A DNA stretch of 9,899 nt, taken from the NCBI GenBank assembly GCA_017882065.1, contig JADGQD010000062.1, positions 1-9,899 on the forward strand, given 5' to 3'. This stretch comes from Anaerolineales bacterium. GTDB taxonomy: Bacteria; Chloroflexota; Anaerolineae; Anaerolineales; Villigracilaceae. Position 1 is the stretch's first letter, and each line of letters starts with the position of its first letter. Both the position numbers and the translations under genes were made by a program. A model generated the notes under the pieces. That model was not told the DNA's origin. It saw only the letters and a program-made list of their open reading frames with translations, and made no database searches. Positions 1-6,407 of the stretch are shown here, in pieces.

Positions 1-1
1 G

Positions 2-262
2 GACCGGCAGTCGCTGGGGGAGGTACCGCTGGGCCTGCTTGAACTGGCGCCTTCTTCGACAACTCATGTCATCGAAGCAACCGATGGCGTCTTGCCCCGA
101 GGGGGTGCTACGCGAATGCCGCCTCGGCTAGTAGATGCGGGCGCGCGAGTCCAGCCCACCCCCAGCGGTGGTTCCCCTGACAGGCTAAGTCAATTAACCC
201 CCTGTTCCTCCCCTGGCAGGGGATTGTTTTTATTAAGCGGGCAGGATACCCTGTTGGTATGA
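2..262 (+). CDS. Possible C-terminal end of an unrecognised gene, 5' end outside window
   Basis: A reading frame is open from base 2 to a TGA at 260-262, about 86 codons, and its stop overlaps the ATG of the next gene as ATGA. The first ~35 residues (containing LGEVPLGLLELAP and HVIEATDGVLPRGG) read like ordinary protein. The last ~50 are rich in Pro, Ser, Gly and Arg and look like a disordered tail or non-coding sequence. I do not recognise a family. In favour of a real gene: open frame to the window edge and the same stop/start overlap style as the next two junctions. Against: the tail is poor and a terminator-like hairpin lies inside it at 191-234. If real, it would be the first visible member of the polymerase operon. 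Confidence 0.3.
   Translation, partial: DRQSLGEVPLGLLELAPSSTTHVIEATDGVLPRGGATRMPPRLVDAGARVQPTPSGGSPDRLSQLTPCSSPGRGLFLLSGQDTLLV
191..234 (+). terminator. Terminator-like hairpin with T-rich tail
   Basis: CCCCTG at 199-204 pairs with CAGGGG at 217-222 around a 12-base loop, and outer CAAT (191-194) can pair with ATTG (223-226) across a small bulge. TTTTTATT follows at 227-234. This has the shape of a rho-independent terminator on the plus strand. A shorter alternative pairing (CCCCT/AGGGG at 210-222) competes with it. It sits 25 bases before the RecA-like gene, so it may mark the end of an upstream transcript, or act as a leaky attenuator if the open frame at 2-262 is real. Confidence 0.3.
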
Positions 263-795
263 AAACAAGCATGGAAACAAACATCGAACTGAGAACCGGA
301 AGCTGGCTGCTGGTGGTGGGTCCGCGGGCGATCTGCCCGACCCTGCTGGCGCTGACGGCGCGGCTGGCAGAAGTGGGGCCTGTGCGTGTCCTGGATGGCG
401 GCAACCGCTTCAACGCTTACACGGTGGCACGCGCGGCGCGCGGACGATCAGATATCTTGAACCGCATCACAGTTTCGCGAGCGTTTACCTGCTACCAGGT
501 GTTCTCGCTTTTGGAAAGCACGCAGGCAATCCAATTCCCTTTTGTAGTACTGGATTTGCTCAGCACGTTCTACGATGAGTCTGTCCAAATTGGGGAACGC
601 AAACGGCTGCTGCGGGCTTGCATTTCTCACCTGGAGCGATTGGAACAAGCAGCGGGAGGAGTAGTAAGCATACACCCACCGGCTGTCCCAAGCCAAGCGG
701 CTGTAGAACTTTTGGGCCTGCTCCAGGCCTCCGCGGTGGACACCTTCTTTGTCCAACCGGTAGCAGCGGCTCCTGAACCGATGAGGTTGTTCTAA
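259..795 (+). CDS. RecA/RadA-like protein with degenerate Walker A (polymerase partner)
   Basis: A 178-aa protein that looks like a shortened RecA/RadA-fold core. The N-terminal strand and loop VVGPRAICPT (about 19-28) sits where the P-loop GxxxxGK[ST] should be, but the Gly-Lys pair is Cys26-Pro27, so normal ATP binding is unlikely. Next come DGGNRFNAY (46-54), a RadA-like SRAFTCYQVFSLLE stretch (73-86), and a Walker B-like strand FVVLDLLSTF (95-104) with Asp99. The C-terminal part is helical and ends in a Pro/Ala-rich tail. It lies directly upstream of the helical protein and the B-family polymerase, overlapping the former by one base. By analogy with ImuA beside DnaE2/ImuB it may be a structural adaptor for the polymerase; that is inference. 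The start could be Met1 (259) or Met5 (271). Neither has a strong ribosome-binding site; 259 is favoured by the ATGA overlap. Confidence 0.75.
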   Translation: MKTSMETNIELRTGSWLLVVGPRAICPTLLALTARLAEVGPVRVLDGGNRFNAYTVARAARGRSDILNRITVSRAFTCYQVFSLLESTQAIQFPFVVLDLLSTFYDESVQIGERKRLLRACISHLERLEQAAGGVVSIHPPAVPSQAAVELLGLLQASAVDTFFVQPVAAAPEPMRLF

Positions 796-1058
796 TGGGA
801 CGTACCCTACCTTCCGCGACGCAGGTATTCATGCAAGAAGAGGCAGCCTTTGCCCGCTTCCGGCGCGCACTGCGGAGGACGGACCAACTGGCCCTGGATG
901 ACCTGTTCGTGTCTGCCCGGCAACACCTGGCTGCTGCGCAATACGCCTCCCATGCCCTGCCCTTTGAGGTATTCCTGCTGGCGATGCTGCTGGAAGAGCA
1001 CAAGGAAGTGCTGCGATTGAAAGAGCGGGTGGAAGACATCCTCTCCAGACAAAAATGA
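795..1058 (+). CDS. Small all-helical protein between RecA-like gene and polymerase
   Basis: An 87-aa protein with no family that I recognise. It is predicted to be almost entirely helical: an N-terminal amphipathic stretch around 10-30 rich in Arg and Phe, a central segment LFVSARQHLAAAQYASHALPFEVFLLAMLLEEHKEV (about 37-72; key elements are the His/Ala-rich helix and LPFE turn), and a charged C-terminal helix (KERVEDIL) that could form a coiled coil. It has no signal peptide, membrane segment or metal-binding cluster. The start is well supported: GAGG at 783-786 lies 8 bases upstream, and its ATG overlaps the preceding stop by one base (TAATG). Its own stop overlaps the polymerase start (ATGA). 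Tight coupling on both sides suggests a subunit made in fixed ratio with the RecA-like protein and the polymerase, perhaps a bridging or regulatory subunit. Confidence 0.75.
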   Translation: MGRTLPSATQVFMQEEAAFARFRRALRRTDQLALDDLFVSARQHLAAAQYASHALPFEVFLLAMLLEEHKEVLRLKERVEDILSRQK

Positions 1059-3334
1059 CCGAGACGATTTCTGGCTGGCTGTTCGACATCTATCCGAACG
1101 AAACCAACCTGACCCTCTGGCTGATCGGAGAGGATGGGAAGCGGCACCGCTTCGTTCAGGACTTCGCCGCGACGATTTATGCCGCCGGTTCATCCGCGCG
1201 CCTGCGGGCACTCTGGAGGTGGCTCAAAGCGCAGGCGGTTCCCGTGCATCTGTCGCGCCTCGAACGCAAGGATGTGTTCCAGGGGATGGTGGCCGTACTG
1301 GCTGCTGAAGTCCTGCAACCTGTAAAACTGGACGAAATCTTCCGAAGTATGGTGGCTGCCTTTCCCGACCTGACCTACTACGACGCCGACATTTCCCTGC
1401 CGCTGCGTTATGCGGCGGCTTTCGGTGTCTTTCCGCTGGCGCGCTGCCGGCTGGAGGTGCGGGACGAAACCGTTGTGAGTATGACTGCTCTGGATACTCC
1501 CTGGGATCTTGAGCCTGTACCGGCCCCTCTTCGCATCCTGTCGCTGGAACCCGACTGCGACCCGGCGCATGGAGAACCCAAGGCGATCATTGTCTCTTAT
1601 GAGCGCGTCCGGTATTCCTTGCCTCTTGAGAAAAGGGTCCCGCTTCTGATCAACCTGGGTGCAGACCTCAGGCGCTATGACCCGGACCTGATTCTGACCT
1701 CCTGGGGTGATACCTGGTTGATGCCACTGCTGATGGAACTCTGTAAAGAGAGCGGGAGTATGCTGCCCTTGAACCGGGATGAAAGCCAGTCAGTCGTCGA
1801 ACGAAAAGAGCACACCTACTTCTCATATGGCCAGATCGTCTACCGTGGCCGTCAGGTGCAGTTGCGTGGCCGCTGGCACCTCGACCGGCACAATGCCATG
1901 CTTTGGAGTGACTATGGCATGGAAGGTGTCCTGGAAATGGCGCGTGTCACCTGCCAGCCGGTCCAGGATGCTGCCCGGCTATCTCCGGGCACGGGGATAT
2001 CGTCCATGCAATTTGTCACCGCCCTCCAGAAGGGCATTCTCATCCCCTGGCACAAGCATCAAGCGGAGACTCCCAAGACCGCCATGGACCTGCTGCGGGC
2101 GGACATGGGCGGGATGGTGTACCAACCCACGGTGGGACTACACCGGGACGTGGGGGGGATCGACTTCGTCTCGATGTATCCGGGCATCATGGTGAGGTTC
2201 AATATTTCGCCGGAAGTGCCGCGGGCAGGGACGGACCTGGAACCTGCTCCAGGCGAGCCGGGGATCGTTCCGATAACACTGGCTCCGCTCTTGAACAAAC
2301 GCCTGGCGCTCAAGTCGGCCCTTCTGACCCTCCACCGATGGGATTGTCGGAGGCCAGGCTATCAGGCATTGGCAAGTGCACATAAATGGTTGTTAGTCAC
2401 TTGCTTCGGCTATCTGGGCTATAAGAATGCGAGATTCGGTCGCATCGAAGCCCACGAGGCGGTGACCGCTTATGGGCGCGAGGCGCTGCTGCGGGCCAAG
2501 GAAGCCGCCGAAGACCTGGATTATGAGATCCTGCACATGTACGTGGATGGGCTGTGGGTGCACAAGGAGGGCTGCAAGACGCCGGCTGATTTTGAAGCCT
2601 TGCTGGCCGATATCACCGAACGAACCGGCCTGCCCATTTCTTTGGATGGGGTGTACCGCTGGGTGGTGTTCCTGCCGTCGCGCCTGGATGAACGGGTGCC
2701 GGTGCCGAATCGCTACTTCGGCGTCTTTCAGGATGGATCGATCAAGGTGCGCGGCATCGAGGCCCGCCGCAGGGATACCGCGCCGTTCATCGCAGAGACG
2801 CAGATGGCCATCATGGAGATCCTGGCAAAGGCCGAGGATGCGGAGCACTTGAAGGAAGTTTACCCGCAGGCTCTGGCTTTTGCACACAGGGAAATGCAGG
2901 CGCTGAGAGCCGGGAGTGTGCCGGTGGAGAAGTTATTGGTGTCGCAGAAACTGAGCCGGGAATTGGGCGAGTATTCTTCCCCGTCACCAGTGGCGCGGGC
3001 GGTGCGGCAATTGGAAGAAGCCGGGAAAGCCGTACGCCCAGGGCAGAGGGTGCGCTTCCTGTATACGCGCGGCAGGCCGGGGGTGCGCGCCTGGGATGCT
3101 CCGGAACAACCGGACCCACGCTGCGTGGATGTAAAGCGTTATCAAACCCTACTCAAGCGGGCGGTCGAGACGGTCCTGGCGCCCATTGGGCAAAGCGTGG
3201 ACGGGGGAAAAGATGACGAATGCAGATATCTATTCCCCGTTAAAATTGCCGAGCCGCTGGGTGAGGGGGGCACCCAACGACTCGACTTTCTGAGTATATC
3301 CAAAGTGAATAATTTTGTCAATGGAGGTGGTTGA
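1055..3334 (+). CDS. Family B DNA polymerase, archaeal PolB2-like, with altered active sites
   Basis: A 759-aa protein with the archaeal PolB layout. The N-terminal domain has YYDADISLPLRY (108-119). In the exonuclease domain, Exo I is ExD (E165, D167) rather than DxE, and the Exo II aspartate is Leu222 in SWGDTWLMP; no Exo III Yx3D is evident. Polymerase motif A DFVSMYPGIM (370-379) keeps D370 and Y375-P376. Motif B keeps K444 but has Val448 and Phe451 for the usual Asn and Tyr. Motif C reads YVDGLWV (496-502): the first Asp is kept, the second, normally catalytic, is Leu500. Palm/thumb elements NRYFG (552-556) and RGIEARRRD (565-573) are kept. This matches the described clade of 'inactivated' archaeal B-family polymerases (PolB2/Dpo2) that has a few bacterial members; in Sulfolobales Dpo2 is reported to be DNA-damage inducible and linked to lesion bypass. 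It starts at an ATGA overlap with no strong ribosome-binding site, implying coupled translation. Catalytic competence cannot be decided from sequence. Confidence 0.9.
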   Translation: MTETISGWLFDIYPNETNLTLWLIGEDGKRHRFVQDFAATIYAAGSSARLRALWRWLKAQAVPVHLSRLERKDVFQGMVAVLAAEVLQPVKLDEIFRSMVAAFPDLTYYDADISLPLRYAAAFGVFPLARCRLEVRDETVVSMTALDTPWDLEPVPAPLRILSLEPDCDPAHGEPKAIIVSYERVRYSLPLEKRVPLLINLGADLRRYDPDLILTSWGDTWLMPLLMELCKESGSMLPLNRDESQSVVERKEHTYFSYGQIVYRGRQVQLRGRWHLDRHNAMLWSDYGMEGVLEMARVTCQPVQDAARLSPGTGISSMQFVTALQKGILIPWHKHQAETPKTAMDLLRADMGGMVYQPTVGLHRDVGGIDFVSMYPGIMVRFNISPEVPRAGTDLEPAPGEPGIVPITLAPLLNKRLALKSALLTLHRWDCRRPGYQALASAHKWLLVTCFGYLGYKNARFGRIEAHEAVTAYGREALLRAKEAAEDLDYEILHMYVDGLWVHKEGCKTPADFEALLADITERTGLPISLDGVYRWVVFLPSRLDERVPVPNRYFGVFQDGSIKVRGIEARRRDTAPFIAETQMAIMEILAKAEDAEHLKEVYPQALAFAHREMQALRAGSVPVEKLLVSQKLSRELGEYSSPSPVARAVRQLEEAGKAVRPGQRVRFLYTRGRPGVRAWDAPEQPDPRCVDVKRYQTLLKRAVETVLAPIGQSVDGGKDDECRYLFPVKIAEPLGEGGTQRLDFLSISKVNNFVNGGG

Positions 3335-3350
3335 CATGGAGGTGGCTAAC
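3321..3350 (+). repeat. Two-copy 15-base tandem repeat over the polymerase stop codon
   Basis: ATGGAGGTGGTTGAC (3321-3335) is followed at once by ATGGAGGTGGCTAAC (3336-3350), identical at 13 of 15 bases. The polymerase stop TGA (3332-3334) lies in the first copy. It looks like a local slippage duplication. The first copy also places a GGAGG 8 bases before the ATG of the second copy. Confidence 0.7.
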
Positions 3351-3394
3351 ACCATAAAAACCGTAAGGTTGCAATTAGAAGGTGCGTGGATAAT

Positions 3395-3429
3395 AAAAAA
3401 ACTTCCGGGGCTGAACCTCGGAAGTTTTT
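3395..3429. terminator. Bidirectional rho-independent terminator
   Basis: AAAAACTTCCGGGG (3397-3410) pairs with CCTCGGAAGTTTTT (3416-3429) in a 14-bp stem with one G-T pair and a 5-base loop. The A-tract on the left and T-tract on the right make it usable from both strands. It sits between the convergent polymerase gene and secF, exactly where a shared terminator is expected. Confidence 0.9.
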
Positions 3430-3433
3430 GCGT

Positions 3434-4375
3434 TTAGATTATCTCTGTTTCTGGTTTGCGTCGGAACCAGTTGCGCCACTCTTTGTTTTCCCACACGGTC
3501 AGGATTGGAGGCGCGTTGAAGATCGATGAGTATGTGCCGCTGAAAATACCAATGATCAGGATGATCACGAAGTGGCGGATACTGGTGCCTCCGAAGAGTA
3601 CCAGTGCCAGGAGTGTGAGCATGACCGTCAATTGGGTATTGATCGAGCGGTCGAGGGTTTGTACGATGGAGTGGTTGACCACGGTCTCGTAGCCCACGCG
3701 CCGGTAGATGTTTGAATTTTCACGGATGCGGTCGAAAACCACAATGGTATCGTGTACCGAGAAGCCGATCACCGTGAGCAAGGCTGTCAGGAAGAGCGAG
3801 TCGGCTTGCCAGCCCAGGAAGTGGCCGAGGATGGCTTCCATGCCAACAACCACCAGCACGTCATGCAGCATGGCGATGATGGCCGCTGTTCCGTATCGAA
3901 AGGCGTGTTGAACGCCACGAAAGGCATACGTGATGTATAGCAGGATGGCGAAGGCTGCCAATGCAACCGCTCCGGCAGCGCGAATGGCGATTTCCTGGCC
4001 GATAACTGCGCTAACCTGCGTGAAATTCAAAATGACGACATCCTGGCCGCCGCCGAAGCGGTCTTTCAGCGCCGCAACGATCTGTCTTTTCAGGGCATCG
4101 TTCATTTCTTTTGAACGGATTGAAAGCGAGTCGGCCCCGACGGGCTGTACCACAGGATTCGAGATATTTATCTGCGATGTGGACATTTCGTCATAAAGGG
4201 CGGCGACATCGGCAATGATGGGTGGTTGGCCCGAGGTAAACTGTACCTCGAGCAGGCTGCCGCCGGTGAAGTCAATCCCCAGAGGAAGTCCCCAAAGAAT
4301 TAAGGCGACGATCCCGGGAATAATGACCAGCAAAGAGATGCCGAAATAGATGTAACGATATTTAATGATATTCAT
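3434..4375 (-). CDS. secF: Protein translocase subunit SecF
   Basis: A 313-aa inner-membrane protein of the SecDF complex, which uses the proton-motive force to help pull preproteins through SecYEG. One membrane helix near the N-terminus (about 10-30) is followed by the conserved GIDFTGGS (33-40), a periplasmic P4-type domain (about 45-125), and a block of five helices (about 130-290). The hallmark IGFSVHDTIVVFDRIREN lies at 203-220, and the charged tail RNWFRRKPE at the end. The same frame is open 83 codons further upstream, but that extension is His/Arg-rich, overlaps secD and is not SecF-like. The start at 4375 has a perfect AGGAGA at 4388-4383 that overlaps the secD stop codon, so SecF is translationally tied to SecD. 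Length is normal for the family. Confidence 0.97.
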   Translation of the reverse strand: MNIIKYRYIYFGISLLVIIPGIVALILWGLPLGIDFTGGSLLEVQFTSGQPPIIADVAALYDEMSTSQINISNPVVQPVGADSLSIRSKEMNDALKRQIVAALKDRFGGGQDVVILNFTQVSAVIGQEIAIRAAGAVALAAFAILLYITYAFRGVQHAFRYGTAAIIAMLHDVLVVVGMEAILGHFLGWQADSLFLTALLTVIGFSVHDTIVVFDRIRENSNIYRRVGYETVVNHSIVQTLDRSINTQLTVMLTLLALVLFGGTSIRHFVIILIIGIFSGTYSSIFNAPPILTVWENKEWRNWFRRKPETEII

Positions 4376-4386
4376 CGCGGGTTCTC

Positions 4387-5796
4387 CTAAATACCGAACC
4401 AGCGGGGATGTTCGGTGGATTTGATTGTATCCAGCACAAGGTGCAGGAAAGTGCGGGTGACGATGATGGCGGTGAACAAGCTGACGCCTACACCCAATGC
4501 CAGGGTCAGGGCGAAGCCTTTGACCACACTGGCTCCGAAGGCGCTGCCAAACCAGAACAGGATGACGCAGGTGATGAGGGTGGAGAAGTTCGAGTCGCGG
4601 ATGGATGGCCAGGCTCGCTTCCAACCCAGGTCAATGGCTTGGTGAAGGGTACGACCAGCGCGCAGTTCTTCCTTCAGGCGCTCGAAAATAAGGATATTGG
4701 CGTCCACGGCCATACCGATGCTTAAAATGAAGCCGGCGATTCCGGATAGAGTCAAAACGACCGGAATGAGTTTGTAGAGCATCAAGCAGATCAACGCGAA
4801 GGTAACCAGCGCCACATCAGCAATTAAACCCGGCAAGCGGTAGTAGAGGCCCATAAAAATGACAACCACTAAAAGGCCTATGATGCCAGCAATCACACTT
4901 CGGCGAACGGATTCTTCGCCCAACGTCGGACCGACCGACTGGCTTTGGACCACTTTGATGGGTACGGGCAATGAACCGTAGCGCAATTGGATGGCGAGCG
5001 CATTGGCGCTATCCTGGGTGAACTTCCCTTGGATGACCCCTTGTCCGTTTGGAATCTTGGATTTAATGATCAGAGAGGAGATCACGCGCTTATCCAAAAC
5101 AATCGCCATATACTGATTTACATGACTGCCGGTGTAGTCGGCGAAGATGGTGGCTGCTTCGGATTTAAAAGTGGTGGCGATGTCGAAACCGCCGAGAGAT
5201 GCGGCCTGTACACTGACAGCACTCAGCGCCGCGCCAGTCAAAACAGTATGGTAAATGGTTGGCGTGGCGGTCGGAGCAGGAGTGGCAGATGGATCAGTGG
5301 TGGGGGTATTTGTCGGGGTCTCGGTTGTCGTAGTCGAGGTACTGGAGGTTCCAAAGTCGGTCTGGATAATCGTTCCTTCCGTGACGGGTGTGCTGCCTAT
5401 GTCCACAAACTCGAGCAAACCGGTCTGCTGTAAAGAAGCAATAACCTGTTCCGGGTCTTGTAAACCAGGGAACTCGGCCACGATGCGGCGAGGAGGAGCC
5501 ACCTGCATGACCACTTCGCTTACACCCAGGGCGTTGGCACGACTTTCCAGAATCTGCCGGGTGACATTCAAATCGTCCGAACTGATCGTGGTATCGGCAG
5601 GTAAATCGGCTTCCAGAAGAACCTGGAGACCGCCGCGCAGGTCAAGCCCGAGACGGATATCCACATTGCGGTCTATGAGAGGAGTTTGCGGGTTGAAAGG
5701 ATCGGGGATGGTGATTTGCTTGCTCACGTCCACCCAGATTGCCAGTGCAATCAATGGGATGATGAGAATGAGCCAGTTGTATTGGCGACGATTCAT
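4387..5796 (-). CDS. secD: Protein translocase subunit SecD with Thr/Pro-rich insertion
   Basis: A 469-aa partner of SecF. Numbering from the chosen start: membrane helix 8-24, LGLDLRGG (49-56), the P1 periplasmic region (about 60-280), then five helices (about 300-460) with the conserved GMAVDANILIFERLKEEL near 361-378. Inside P1, residues about 150-181 are a low-complexity run of Thr, Ser and Pro (TSSTSTTTTETPTNTPT and onward) that ordinary SecD proteins lack; it is probably an exposed linker. An ATG five codons upstream (5811) is in frame, but GGAGAAG at 5809-5803 sits 6 bases before the ATG at 5796 and overlaps the upstream one, so 5796 is preferred. secF follows after 11 bases. A TATAAT box and a hairpin lie upstream. 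No yajC is adjacent. Confidence 0.96.
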   Translation of the reverse strand: MNRRQYNWLILIIPLIALAIWVDVSKQITIPDPFNPQTPLIDRNVDIRLGLDLRGGLQVLLEADLPADTTISSDDLNVTRQILESRANALGVSEVVMQVAPPRRIVAEFPGLQDPEQVIASLQQTGLLEFVDIGSTPVTEGTIIQTDFGTSSTSTTTTETPTNTPTTDPSATPAPTATPTIYHTVLTGAALSAVSVQAASLGGFDIATTFKSEAATIFADYTGSHVNQYMAIVLDKRVISSLIIKSKIPNGQGVIQGKFTQDSANALAIQLRYGSLPVPIKVVQSQSVGPTLGEESVRRSVIAGIIGLLVVVIFMGLYYRLPGLIADVALVTFALICLMLYKLIPVVLTLSGIAGFILSIGMAVDANILIFERLKEELRAGRTLHQAIDLGWKRAWPSIRDSNFSTLITCVILFWFGSAFGASVVKGFALTLALGVGVSLFTAIIVTRTFLHLVLDTIKSTEHPRWFGI

Positions 5797-5821
5797 AAAA
5801 GGCTTCTCCATTCACGAAAAT

Positions 5822-5838
5822 GCCAGCCTTTGGCTGGC
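5822..5838 (-). other. Hairpin in the secD leader
   Basis: GCCAGCC (5822-5828) and GGCTGGC (5832-5838) form a perfect 7-bp stem with a 3-base loop, 13 bases upstream of the secD ribosome-binding site on the minus strand. If transcription starts near 5842 this would be at the very 5' end of the secDF message, where it could protect the transcript or influence translation. The downstream ATTTTC is too short for a convincing terminator. Confidence 0.45.
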
Positions 5839-5848
5839 GGCGGGGCTG

Positions 5849-5854
5849 ATTATA
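5849..5854 (-). promoter_or_regulatory. Candidate -10 box for secDF
   Basis: The minus strand reads TATAAT here, a perfect bacterial -10 hexamer, 53 bases upstream of the secD start. No good TTGACA-like -35 hexamer is found at 16-19 bases spacing, so this rests on the -10 alone plus its position at the head of the secD gene. Confidence 0.35.
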
Positions 5855-6011
5855 CTCCGATTGAGAAGGCATGGGTAGGGCACTAAGAGATGTGATCAGG
5901 GCTTTCATAAAGGTGGAGGGCGGCTTTACCGCTACCAACACCCCAAACCCCGAGTATGGGAAAACAGTGGCGGTGTGATGGGGTAAAAAACGGGAATTCC
6001 TAAAGGCTAGT

Positions 6012-6407
6012 TTAATGGATGCCTCGATTTTGGAGAAACTCCAAGACAAGATCCAAGACTTCAACAATGCCGAGTGAATCGGTATTCAGGTAGAAATCGG
6101 CATGTTCTTTGGCATGTGCGAGCCGTCTTTGTTGTTCCTCCCATTCGGACTCGGTCCACTTCATCTGGCGTCGCTCGCCACCCACCGAGCAGGAGGCCTG
6201 TAAAAAAATCAGAACATCGGGCATGGTCAGGCGCTGCCACATATCTTTGACGAAAGAATGCTCCTGTACAATGGCGTGGGCCCGATAACCGTTCCGTTGC
6301 AGACCTTCAGCCAGCGTCGTTTTACCCGCGCCGCATGGACCGACGATGCCGACCAAGGGTTGGAGCTTACCTGGAGGCTCCTTAGCGGTGGGATAAAGCG
6401 TTGTCAT
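6012..6407 (-). CDS. Small P-loop NTPase, kinase-like
   Basis: A 131-aa soluble protein. A clear Walker A, GPCGAGKTT, lies at about 23-31. A strand PDVLIFLQAS (about 63-72) follows, in the place of a Walker B or substrate strand. The motif-rich stretch WTESEWEEQQRRLAHAKEHADFYLNTD (about 84-110; key features are the Trp, the Arg pair and the His/Asp-rich helix) resembles the lid region and C-terminal strand of small nucleoside or shikimate-type kinases. The C-terminus is a helix (VLDLVLEFL). It is shorter than most kinases of this fold (about 170-200 aa), with little room for a substrate domain, so the substrate is unknown. The start has no ribosome-binding site; it overlaps the upstream TrkA_C-like gene and is probably translated by coupling. 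It is the last gene of the long minus-strand run. Confidence 0.75.
   Translation of the reverse strand: MTTLYPTAKEPPGKLQPLVGIVGPCGAGKTTLAEGLQRNGYRAHAIVQEHSFVKDMWQRLTMPDVLIFLQASCSVGGERRQMKWTESEWEEQQRRLAHAKEHADFYLNTDSLGIVEVLDLVLEFLQNRGIH

Noticed and set aside
224..252. TTGTTT and TACCCT spaced 17 bases apart, a possible promoter giving a near-leaderless start at 259
   Set aside because: The -10 matches only half of the consensus and the -35 lies in the T-tract of the terminator-like hairpin; too weak to annotate.
560..1211. Several minus-strand frames opposite the RecA-like and helical genes
   Set aside because: Cys/Arg/Ser-rich composition, no domains, and fully covered by the coupled plus-strand genes.
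3336..3437. 33-codon frame after the polymerase gene
   Set aside because: It has a good ribosome-binding site but runs through the terminator hairpin and over the secF stop; listed as an observation, not as a gene.
4376..4624. 83-codon upstream extension of the secF frame
   Set aside because: His/Arg/Pro-rich sequence unlike SecF, lies antiphase to the conserved SecD C-terminal helices, and the internal ATG at 4375 has an excellent ribosome-binding site.
5255..5878. Long plus-strand frame opposite secD, rich in Val and Ser
   Set aside because: It is the mirror of the SecD coding sequence, especially the Thr/Pro-rich repeat; no independent protein features.
5980..6000. T-run on the minus strand after the P-loop gene with GGAATTCC palindrome
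   Set aside because: The palindrome has no loop and no other stem precedes the T-run, so it is not a convincing terminator.
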